From Pigoraptor vietnamica (taxonomy: Eukaryota > Opisthokonta > Filasterea), in NCBI GenBank assembly GCA_943704525.1, contig CALSCQ010001571.1, positions 1 through 16,933 of the forward strand: 16,933 bases of DNA. Reading direction: 5' to 3'. Below are positions 8,503 to 16,819 of this stretch, in pieces. Made by a program: the position numbers and the translations under genes. Position 1 is the stretch's first letter; each line of letters starts with the position of its first letter. The notes under the pieces were generated by a model, which made no database searches, was not told the origin of the DNA, and saw nothing but the letters and a program-made list of their open reading frames with translations.

Positions 8503-8760
8503 TCAATGCTCTCCCTCCTCACTTTTGAAGCGGCCCTCGTTCTCCTTCAGCCACTGCAGCAGCGGGGGGTTACGCCTGACCGCGGCCATTGGACCATGTT
8601 CCCTATCGTACCTCAGCGGTAGTCCTCGCAACGGACACTGAAAGTCAATCGCTGCCTGCAGAATATCGCGACGGCCGAGCTCAGCGAGATTGTCGCACCA
8701 GAGGCCGTTCACAAGTTTCACACCGAGGCTGTGCTGCGCGACGAACGTGTCGTAGCTCAT
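8503..8760 (-). CDS. Short ankyrin-like ORF, possible 3' continuation of the F-box gene
   Basis: An 85-codon frame with ankyrin-like rhythm: LAELGRRDILQAAIDFQCP, then MAAVRRNPPLLQWLKENEG. It is in the same frame as the F-box/ankyrin gene directly upstream, separated from it only by TGA (8775-8773) and four codons. It could be the former C-terminus cut off by a point mutation, a readthrough extension, a spliced last exon (I found no convincing splice pair that keeps phase), or a separate small gene starting at the ATG at 8760. Confidence 0.4.
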   Translation of the reverse strand: MSYDTFVAQHSLGVKLVNGLWCDNLAELGRRDILQAAIDFQCPLRGLPLRYDREHGPMAAVRRNPPLLQWLKENEGRFKSEEGEH

Positions 8761-8772
8761 GGCATCGAAAGG

Positions 8773-10755
8773 TCACGGTTCTAGATCACCTCGTTCAAGA
8801 GCACCCAAGTATTTCGAGAGCACGGCGCGCAAAAATCGCGTGTCGCGTGTGTGCTGCAAATACACGCTCAGCTCGGGCAAGCACCTCTGAACGACGTCCG
8901 GGTGGTTCTCTTCAAACCAGCGGAAAAAATCAATGCGGGCACACGTAACGGACGCGAGAAAGGCATCCCTAAGCTCCTCCGGCGACGAGGAAGCCGCCGG
9001 ATCGCGCTCGAGAACCCAGCGAAATAGCCGCCGGCGCCGCGATACCACAGCCGAACGCAGCGACGCGCGCAACCCCGGAAGCCGACGGTCGATCATGCGT
9101 GCCAGACGATAGTGCCCCGATGCAACCGCCTTCTCCAAAGCGTTCGTCAAATCGAATGGTCGCCCAACACGGTCAAAAGAGTGCGGGTTACGAGCGAACG
9201 CCGAGTCGAACACAGGGGCAACTCGCGCATTCACGTCGATCATGTACTCCACCATGTCGTATTGTTCCTTCTCGACAGCACTGAGTGCGAACCTCTCGTC
9301 GCATTCGAGCACCTCCGTTACATCGGTGCGCTCGCAAAGAAGGCGCAAGAGTGGCTGGTCGCCACACGCAAATGCCACATCGAAAAGCGATCGCAAGAAT
9401 TCAAGTTGCCATTCCAACATGGCGCCCCCCCGACGACGAAGAAATGGTACGACTATGCCCACTTCTCGCCACAGCGACAAGACAAAGTGGGCCATTTCGC
9501 ACGTCAGCGAAAACGGCGGAACGGGGGGCAAACTCAGCTCCTCTTTCACGCCCCGCAGCTCCTGAAGGTACGTCGGATTTGAACGAACCGAACGCAAGAA
9601 AGTGACCCACTCAGTGGCAGGCAGTGGTGGCTCACTCGCCTTCACCCAGCGCAGGGCGTTAACGTTGCCGTAACACAAGAGGGCACCACAAGCGTGCACA
9701 ACAGCGTCAGGTGAAAGGCGACCGCGCACAGGTGCCGCCGTATCGTAATCGCCACACATGAGACACTTGACCAACGTCCAAGAGGACACGCGAGCGCGAC
9801 CGGCGATGCAGCGCTCGATTTGCTCACGCGAACCAAACGCCGCAGAGCACTTAACACCCGCCTCACAAAAACGAGCCAATGCCGAGACAAAGCCGCGCGC
9901 ACATGCCATTCTAGTCAACCGCGAGTGCTCCGCCAATTGCTTTAGAGGCACGCGAGCCCGAGCAAGAGCACGGTCGAGGGCCGACGGGGACTCCGTCAGG
10001 ATTGCACCTTCAACGAGGGCGGACGTTATCCCCTCGTCATTCTTAATGCCCCCACCCACCCACTTCTCAACGACAAGGTCGAGAAAGCGGTCGTCGTCGA
10101 ACTTTAGAGCGGCGGCAACAATGTCGCAGTCGAGGGCGGGAATGGGAGTGTACAGATCAAGCAGTCGGCGGACCAGAGCTTCGTCGCGCATGCCGAGCGC
10201 GGCGATCAGCGCGTCCACGCAATTTGCGTCTGCGAGAAACGAGGGCGCCGCGTCCAACAGTTTGGCCAGTTGCTCGCGGCTCACTTGCCGAAGCGCTCGC
10301 GTTCTATAAGGGTACATGTGGACTTTGTCCCAATAGACCTCGCGCCGATTGCACACGATGAAAACGAACACGTCCAAGTCAACGCGACCGAGCGCAGCCG
10401 TGGCCGACGCGTTCGAACAGTGCGTCACGCGTCCGCGCTTGACCTCGTCCTCGTGGAGCAGCTGAATCACCTCGAGGTGCCCGCTCTTCGCCGCGAGGTC
10501 AACGTCCCAGTATTCGTACGGGCGGTACCGAGACAAGTCGCCGACGACGCTGTCGTTGACGACCGTGTCGCGAATGCGGTCGAAGAAGTCGCAGAGGCGC
10601 TTGCACGTCGCGCGGAGGTGTCCAATGTCCGTGAGCGTGAAGCGCGCGAGCTTGACGAGGTGGACGAGCACCTCCTCCGACAGGCCGAGAAGAAGGGAGG
10701 CATCGCTCGCGCCCTCCGAAACGTCGTCCATGTGCGCGAGCTTCGAAGACACCAA
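8773..10755 (-). CDS. F-box protein with divergent ankyrin-like repeats, intronless
   Basis: An open frame of 660 codons. The N-terminus holds an F-box-like helical motif at about residues 21-62 (LLGLSEEVLVHLVKL... LRATCKRLCDFFDRI). The first ankyrin-like unit follows at about 83-105 (WDVDLAAKSGHLEVIQLLHED). The rest is a long array of weak, ankyrin-like helix pairs (DEALVRRLLDLY, QPLLRLLCERTD, EKEQYDMVEYMIDVNA, LEKAVASGHYRLARMIDRR). F-box proteins link targets to Skp1-Cullin1 ubiquitin ligases; that role here is inferred. The start may be 10755 or the second Met at 10731 (MDDVSEG). Unlike the other genes it needs no intron. Architecturally it resembles F-box/ankyrin families expanded in amoebae and some of their large DNA viruses; the multi-intron neighbours favour a cellular genome. 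Confidence 0.8.
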   Translation of the reverse strand: MVSSKLAHMDDVSEGASDASLLLGLSEEVLVHLVKLARFTLTDIGHLRATCKRLCDFFDRIRDTVVNDSVVGDLSRYRPYEYWDVDLAAKSGHLEVIQLLHEDEVKRGRVTHCSNASATAALGRVDLDVFVFIVCNRREVYWDKVHMYPYRTRALRQVSREQLAKLLDAAPSFLADANCVDALIAALGMRDEALVRRLLDLYTPIPALDCDIVAAALKFDDDRFLDLVVEKWVGGGIKNDEGITSALVEGAILTESPSALDRALARARVPLKQLAEHSRLTRMACARGFVSALARFCEAGVKCSAAFGSREQIERCIAGRARVSSWTLVKCLMCGDYDTAAPVRGRLSPDAVVHACGALLCYGNVNALRWVKASEPPLPATEWVTFLRSVRSNPTYLQELRGVKEELSLPPVPPFSLTCEMAHFVLSLWREVGIVVPFLRRRGGAMLEWQLEFLRSLFDVAFACGDQPLLRLLCERTDVTEVLECDERFALSAVEKEQYDMVEYMIDVNARVAPVFDSAFARNPHSFDRVGRPFDLTNALEKAVASGHYRLARMIDRRLPGLRASLRSAVVSRRRRLFRWVLERDPAASSSPEELRDAFLASVTCARIDFFRWFEENHPDVVQRCLPELSVYLQHTRDTRFLRAVLSKYLGALERGDLEP

Positions 10756-11236
10756 AGAAGAACGCGAAAGACTGGTAGTGCGCAGCGAGATTCACAAATA
10801 CCCGACGACTCAGAGAGGGAGGAATCTGCGCACGTAAGTCACACGTGAGCGGCAGTTTCCCCCCGCCGTTTGTTCCACGCGAAAACACAACTGCGATCGG
10901 GGTCACCCACCACCCTGCTTGCAAAGCAACAGCGCAAACGACAGTTCCGAATCGAATGTGGCCGATGTGACTCGAGAAGGCTGCGGACGACAGCAAAGAA
11001 ACAAAAGCATAAGAAGGGCGATGGAGATCCTCAAGTCCGCGACTGAGTGTTCCTGCGCACGAAAAATCACGTGACTGAGCTGCACTTTCACCCAAGCGAG
11101 ACGCAATAAGAACACCCACCACTCAGCCTCGCGTTTAGAAGATGACGAGCAAAGCAAACGACGAGCAAAGCCACTTGCGTGCGTGAAGCAGAGGGGAGGG
11201 GAGTCGTGCTTGGGTGCACTTTGTTTTGTCGTACCT

Positions 11237-11255
11237 CCTAACCCCAACCCTAACC
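11237..11255 (+). repeat. Short interstitial telomere-like repeat
   Basis: CCTAACCCCAACCCTAACC is about three units of the CCCTAA type, one with an extra C. It is too short to be a telomere. Confidence 0.5.
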
Positions 11256-11483
11256 ACAACGGTAATGCACGTTGAGTCTGGACAAAGTGCCAACATCGTC
11301 TCGTTACACGCCCACACGCGGCGACACTCCTCCCTTCTCGTTCTGTGTCGCGCTCTCATGCACTGTTGCAAACGGACCCGCTATTGACGATAAGGAGTCT
11401 TTGGCGTCCTCGAGCAACTCCCCCACGTGACGCCCGCTCTCCCCGGACTTGATTTGATTTCTTTTTCTTTTCTTTTTTTTTCA

Positions 11484-11485
11484 GT
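11484..11485 (+). other. Possible splice acceptor of a 5'-leader intron
   Basis: About 30 nt of almost pure C/T (11456-11481) end in CAG|TTTTTGG, 65 nt before the ATG at 11550. The donor was not identified. Confidence 0.35.
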
Positions 11486-11549
11486 TTTTGGCCATCCCGG
11501 CCGACACTCTCACCCGTAGCCACACGGCGTCGGCCGCAGCGGCTCTACG

Positions 11550-12217
11550 ATGACGTCCTTCGCCGATCTCCCGACGGAAGTCGTCGTGATGCACGTCGTG
11601 CCCCACCTGACGAACCTCGACATTTCTTCCCTCGCAAAAACGACCGCTCGGCCCTCTTTCGCGCCCTTCGTCGCGTGCGCCGGCGCGGCGGCTGTACCAC
11701 CTGTGGCCTCTGTACAACAGCAAGTACATCGGCGACGCCGCCTTTCGCGACGAAGTGAGGCGTTGGATCCCCGTCGACCGTCTCGTTCTGAGTGGGGATC
11801 ATCCGGGTTCGCTGGACATATATATCGGCGTTCGTGGGCGTCCATTCCGCCATTTTGGAAACGCCCGGTTCGGCGTGCGCGACATCTCGACGGACATTGC
11901 CTGCTTGCGAGGCGTCCACACGGTTCACATGAGAGTGCCGTGCGCGCCGAGAGACTCAGCGCCGGACCTGTCCCCCCTTGCGGACGTGCGCGAACTGCAG
12001 CTGCGGCTGTCGGGACAAAGAGAGAAGGCCGTCGTTATTCCCGCCTTTCGCAAAGTGCAACACGTCGAGCTCTGCAGCGTGAACACGGACCGACCTTTTC
12101 TGCGTCGACCGGGTCCCGAGCGTGCGCCTGGACAGCCGATTTCAAATTAAATGTCGGTCGGTGACGGCGGCTCAAAATGCCACTCCCAGCCCCACCAGCG
12201 AACCGACTGGCCCCTGA
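11550..12217 (+). pseudogene. F-box/leucine-rich-repeat-like gene, broken by three single-base frame changes
   Basis: ATG at 11550 opens an F-box start (FADLPTEVVVMHVVPHLTNLDISSLAK). Sense then continues in other frames. (a) At the A-run 11636-11640 one A appears missing, after which NDRSALFRALRR reads on. (b) Within 11680-11692 another base is missing, giving RRLYHLWPLYNSKYIGDAAF. (c) At the T-run 12096-12099 one T is surplus, giving CVDRVPSVRLDSRF. The middle frame contains LRR-like units (LADVRELQLRLSG, FRKVQHVELCSV). The last frame stops at 12215-12217. Either this is a decayed copy or the assembly has short indels. If intact it would be an F-box adaptor of roughly 220 residues, short for the family. 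Confidence 0.65.
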
Positions 12218-12274
12218 AGGCCAGTGCCCGCGTACACGTCCGAAGTTTTGGGCCCGTGCGTCGACTGAGCAAGC

Positions 12275-12681
12275 ATGTCTTCGTCGCGAAAGGGAAAGCG
12301 CAAGGCGGCGGAAGAGCCCGCGCGTGCGGAAGCGCCGAAGCGACAGCACCGACACTGGTGAGCGGAGTCCGAGGGTTACGGGTACGGTGGACGGGTACGG
12401 GTCCACACGTGGGCCAATTTATGTGAAACTCCCTAAAACGTGACTGCCACTTCAGTTTGAAACGGCTCTGTCGGGGCCATTCGATCGCCTTGCATTGGTA
12501 GTTGATAAGTTCATGTGGTAGCTAGTATTAGCTTGTTTTAGTCTCCCCTCGTCGCAGGACCGTCTCGTCGGAAATCAGATGCCCGCTGAGCGATGCCGAA
12601 CAGCACTGCGGTGTCGGTGAACGCATTATGGTTGCGGATTGTGTGCATGTGCGTGGTGGGACACCGCACTGGGGATCTTAA
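12275..12681 (+). CDS. Speculative two-exon small gene with basic N-terminus
   Basis: Exon 1 is 12275-12357 and begins MSSSRKGKRKAAEEP, followed by PKRQHRH, which resembles a bipartite nuclear localisation signal. It ends at a GTGAGC donor (12358). After 200 nt a good pyrimidine tract ends in CAG (12555-12557). Joining to 12558 keeps frame and gives a further 40 codons up to the TAA at 12679-12681, about 68 residues in total. I recognise no domain. The stop lies 67 nt from the stop of the convergent kinase gene. Without the intron, exon 1 stops within two codons. This is a splice-model prediction only. Confidence 0.3.
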
Positions 12682-12748
12682 AATGTGATGAAGTGGTGTT
12701 TTCGATGCGCTTGTTTTTGCACTGCAGACCATTTTATGCGCGGATCAC

Positions 12749-14150
12749 TCAGTTGAAGTCCGAGTTGACGGCAGAAAACTCCTCCAGGACGATTGGGCGC
12801 GGCGGTGCAGCCCTCTGCTGTCCGGGGCTCCCACTCGGCGACTTTTGCGCCGCCGTTGTTGACAGTTTTCGAATCGCGCTGACCCTCCTCCCGGCAGCAT
12901 TGAGCGTGTTGGTGCTCGCCCGGGAAGTGGCTGGCGACATGAATGCCGGCATGGCCGTGTGACCGTGGGGAATCGAGGAGCCCTCGTGCAGGAGCACCTC
13001 GAAGTTGGAAAGGGCCTCCGCGACGATTCCAGCCGGCGGTCGTGATGCCGGGTTAAACGCCCAACACGAGCGAATAAGGCGGGAGAGATTGCGGGGACAC
13101 GTCGCGGGAATTTCCGGGCGGAGATCATCTGGGATCACAACGGAGCGTCAGACAAACGCGGCGACATTGCACAACACTGTGCGTCCGAGTTCGCGTGTGG
13201 GTGCAACTCGGCGAAAGCGGGAAGGTAACTGCGATGGATGGAGAACCGTTCGGCGGGGGCGCAATATGGCACTCACTCTCGACAATGCCGAGCAGAATCA
13301 TGCCGACGTCAGAGCCCGGAAGGTCGTCGATGTAGGGAATCCTCTCGGCAAGGAGCTCCCACAGAATCACGCCACTGCACGGGCGCGCACGTGTCAGTGG
13401 AGCGACGCACGAGTCACACGTATGCATCTGACTGCCAGTTGATAAGCACGCGCCTACTTATCCATCGCACTGCACACGCGATGTGCCAATAACGGCAGTG
13501 CACGAGACACCCACAAACTGTAAATATCGGCGGCCGCTTCGTAAGCCTCGCCCTCAAGCACCTCCGGCGCCGCCCTGAATTTGGTGGGAGGTGTCAGTGG
13601 TCACCATCAGCAACGGAACTACGGAGACCTCGACAGTCGACTGACACGCACCGAGTTTGCGCGATCGCGATATTAGTGCACGAACGCGCGTCAGAAGAAC
13701 ACCCACCACAACAGCGTGCCAACTTTGTCCTTGAGGTGAGCACGGAACGTCGCCAAGCCAAAGTCGGACACTTTGCACACAAGATTCGAGTTGATGAGCA
13801 GATTCGCGCTCTTGAGATCGCTGGAATACATGGGGAACAAACATTGTTACGACATCCGTTCTTGGCGCTTCACGGTAACGTTACCATTGCTACAATAGCC
13901 CCAATGCAGCAGCCACCGAACCCACCGATGCACGATTTGGGGGGTGTTCTGGTGGAGGTAGCGGATCCCGCTGATCGCATCGCTGCACGAGGGGACTCGG
14001 CATGTGAGCAGGCCATACACCTGACGCACAGTCGCTCGCCGAATGTGCACGCCAACGCGTATATGCAAATGAACAATGCTTGCGTGCGGGCGCAAGCTCA
14101 ACCCACGTGTGTCTGTGAATGTGTTTATGTGTTAAATGTGTTTATGTGTT

Positions 14151-14215
<65 letters not shown>

Positions 14216-14676
14216 GTGCATGCGTGTGTGTGCGCATGTGCGTGTGTGTGCGTGTGTGTGCGTGTTGTGCGTGTGCTTGGGTGCCTTACCGCGCGATCAT
14301 CATCTTGCGTTCGAGGGTGAGTTCGACGGGACGTTGCGGCTTTTGCAACAGGTCAAACAGACTGCCCAAGTCCATAAACTGCACGGCGAACCGATGGAAC
14401 GTTACACGTTACAAATAGAGAGAGTAAATCGAGGTGTGCAAATACGTTTGTGTGTGAACAAGGGGGGGGGGGGGGGGGGGGGGTAACGCGCATTTAGCGT
14501 ACTGAGGCTACAGAAGCACAGATCACTTCAAGAAGGCACCGACGCACCTCCTGGATAATCATGAGGGGCTGTACGGCAGAGAAAGGAGGGGGAGGGAGCG
14601 GAGACGTTGAGCCAATTGTCATAGCGCAAGTCAAATTGTGATAACAACCGGCGCATCGGGAAGCGCACTTCATCCG

Positions 14677-14725
<49 letters not shown>

Positions 14726-16643
14726 GCACACACAAACACGCGCGCGCGCGCGCACGCACAAAACCGACCTCGCGTGTCGAGCCGATAAAAAGCACGATAT
14801 TTGGATGGCGTAGCGCACTGCAAACGGAAGCAGATTCTTCAGCAAAGCGATGCATAAACACAGGCAACGTTCCGCAAGTAGGTCCTGCAGCGGCCATCGC
14901 ACAAAGGGAACGCTGACCCAGTTCGCGCGCCAAGCGCAGATCACCCACCACATGAGGTCGATTTCCGACTCAAACGCCTGCTGGACGCGCTTGATCTCGG
15001 CGTTCTGCTTGTTCGATCCGGTCGACATGGGTATGCCGAAAAAGTTCCCGCTGCTCGGTCTCCTCCGCCCCACGGCCGTGCGCAAGTTCCTGCACGGCGG
15101 GCAAGACGCATTAGAAACGCCCGCTATGGAATGGATACGACAAACAGCGGACAGCGCCAAGGCAAAGTGTGCAGCACAGGAGCCAAGCAAACTCGCGTGA
15201 TGCGATGGCACAGCCGAGGCGCAAGTGCCCACTTTGCCATGGTGGCCACGACGTCGCTCTTCTGGCTGCCCAGCGTTCTGGTCCCCTCGGCGTTTCCCTC
15301 GTCGTCGTCAAGAAGATTCTCGCGAATGCGCTTCACAGCGACCGCCGTGCCACTGGGAGGCGCGTGCGGGCAATTAGAAGGCGAGTTTGCGACATCCCAG
15401 AAAGAACAAGCGCACAGGCGCAAAATGTATATCATCGCGCCACCCACCGGAACGTGGCCTTGTATACAGAGCCGAACGAACCGCTTGCAATCTCGACCAT
15501 TCCCTCGAGCTCCGCCGGATTCACCACGCGGTGGAGGGCGCCCGCAATCTTGCGACGAATGAAGCGCGTGTATGCAAAAACGCCCGCAATGAGCACGACG
15601 AAGCAAACAACGATCGGAACGACGATGGGCACAACCGACGTCGACTTGGACGGCATGACGTACGACGACTGGGGCTCTGCGATGGGGTGCGGATTCAGCA
15701 CAGGGCGAGCGACAACAGAGCCAAAAGCCAATTCGAACGTGCGGTCAAAACACTCGGAGAATCAACCGAAAAAAGGCGTCTGCGTACCGCTAATGCGCAC
15801 AACAGCGGTCCCTGAGATCGCGTCCGATGCAAATGACGTCGATGTGGCGTCCTTGAGCGAGGTGCCGCGGACCGTCACGCGCAGAGCGCCTTCCAGCGAG
15901 CGCGCAGAGAGCGCCGACGACGACGGCACCACCGAGATGACGAGCGTCGCCGCGTCGACCCAGTGGCCCCCATACACGGCTGGCGAGAGCGCCGGCGTGA
16001 ATTGCAGCATGGCATCGACGTCGGCCTGCGACGTCACCGGCGGCTTGTTCGTGGCTTCGGTAAAGGTGACCGTCACCTGGAACGTCTGTTCGGTCGCCGA
16101 TCCGTCCACGACGATCGACGCGATGGACGGCCCGCTCCGCAGCACAGAGACCAGCACGGCGGCCGTGTTCGAGAGCGAGGCGTAGTCACTCACGCGGTAC
16201 GTGAAAGAGTCCGCGATGCCGCCCACTGGCACGGTCACGGGCGACACGTACCGCACGGACATCGGGCTCGGCACGGGAGACAGCGCCCCGAGAGCGGCGC
16301 CGCTCACATTCGCCACAATCGCACCGCTGACGGGAGGAACGACGATTTGGCCTGCGAGGACGTCGCCGTCGCCGTCGTACGCCGCCAGTTTGAAGGACGC
16401 CGTCGAGTTTGCGCGCACGCGTATCTCCATGGGGGCACCCGGCACGCGGAAGGGCGACCCGACAAAGGTAATCGCGGGCTGGAAAGACACCGTCCCGCCC
16501 ACAGATCCCAAGTTGGGAGTGGTGAAGCCGGCGGAGGTGTCGAAGGGAAGATAGACGGCGAGGCCGGGCGGGCGGTCGAGGAAGCGCGTGAACATGTTCG
16601 CCTGGATTTGCGACTGCGTGCGCGTGTGGTTCCAAATTCGGGC
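12749..16643 (-). CDS. Receptor-like TKL protein kinase with LamG/cadherin-like/Ig-like ectodomain, 5'-partial
   Basis: Exons: 16643-15801, 15752-15448, 15352-15233, 15089-14949, 14817-14769, 14568-14548, 14378-14290, 13982-13926, 13820-13707, 13574-13515, 13374-13277 and 13128-12749. Phases match throughout, giving 758 codons in the window. Ectodomain: LamG-like end (RIWNHTRTQSQIQANM... GLAVYLPFD), a cadherin-like unit (LAAYDGDGDVLAGQI), then an Ig-like repeat (TVTFTEATNKPP... TLVISVV). A transmembrane helix lies at about 319-344. Kinase: glycine loop IASGSFGSV (369-377), VAVK Lys390, helix-C Glu about 465, FMDLGSLFDLL, VHRDLKSANLL (Asp543, Asn548), SDFG (561-563), LLWAAPEVL (582-584 APE), DIYSFGVILWEL and RPEIP...CWAFNPASRP. 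All catalytic residues are present, so an active plasma-membrane Ser/Thr or dual-specificity kinase is expected. The first glycine of the loop is Ala. The 48-nt first intron (15800-15753) is the weakest joint. The first exon begins after a CTAAC branch-like motif and CAG at 16644. Confidence 0.88.
14118..14151 (+). repeat. Perfect 17-bp tandem duplication in a kinase intron
   Basis: AATGTGTTTATGTGTTA occurs twice in tandem (14118-14134 and 14135-14151), directly next to the (GT)n tract. Confidence 0.85.
14154..14278 (+). repeat. (GT)n microsatellite in kinase intron 7
   Basis: Pure GT from 14154 to 14210 (about 28 units), then GT interrupted by CG, CA and similar steps to about 14278. It lies in the 307-nt intron 14289-13983, where the transcript would read (AC)n. 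Confidence 0.95.
14462..14483 (+). repeat. G22 homopolymer in a kinase intron
   Basis: 22 uninterrupted G within the intron 14547-14379; the kinase transcript would carry C22. Confidence 0.95.
14677..14760 (+). repeat. (CA)n/(CG)n alternating purine-pyrimidine tract in kinase intron 5
   Basis: Pure CA at 14681-14720 and CG at 14739-14752, with related dinucleotides between. It lies within the 200-nt intron 14768-14569. Alternating CA and CG tracts are known Z-DNA formers. Confidence 0.95.
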
Positions 16644-16819
16644 CTGTTCGGCCCAAACCGTTAGTCACGGGTGGCAAAAAACAAACACGGCATGCATCGC
16701 GTGCACACACGCGTACAAACACATATACACAAGCACTCGCCCAGAGAAAAGAGCAAAGTGCCCAGTTGAACGCGGGGCAGTTGAACTGCCATCCAATGAA
16801 ATAGTTTGGAATTTGGGGT

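Larger units (their letters stand above)
10756..11549. promoter_or_regulatory. Divergent intergenic region between two F-box genes
   Basis: This interval of about 800 bp separates the start of the minus-strand F-box/ankyrin gene from the start of the plus-strand F-box/LRR gene and presumably carries both promoters. It contains an extended E-box palindrome TCACGTGA (11067-11074), another CACGTG near 11425, a telomere-like CCTAACCCCAACCCTAACC (11237-11255), and a long pyrimidine tract ending in CAG at 11482-11484. The last looks like a splice acceptor and could close an intron in the 5' leader of the F-box/LRR gene. No gene is evident inside. Confidence 0.4.

Noticed and set aside
13707-13720. 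Earlier kinase donor at 13711 (GTTGTG) giving VGTLAAPE
   Set aside because: The donor GTGGGT at 13706 gives VGTLLWAAPE, which has the normal spacing between the GT and APE motifs.
14119-14486. Plus-strand frames coding Cys-Val repeats
   Set aside because: They are translations of the (GT)n microsatellite inside a kinase intron.
15169-16185. Plus-strand 338-codon frame
   Set aside because: It is antisense to the kinase ectodomain and membrane exon, which have recognisable domains on the minus strand.
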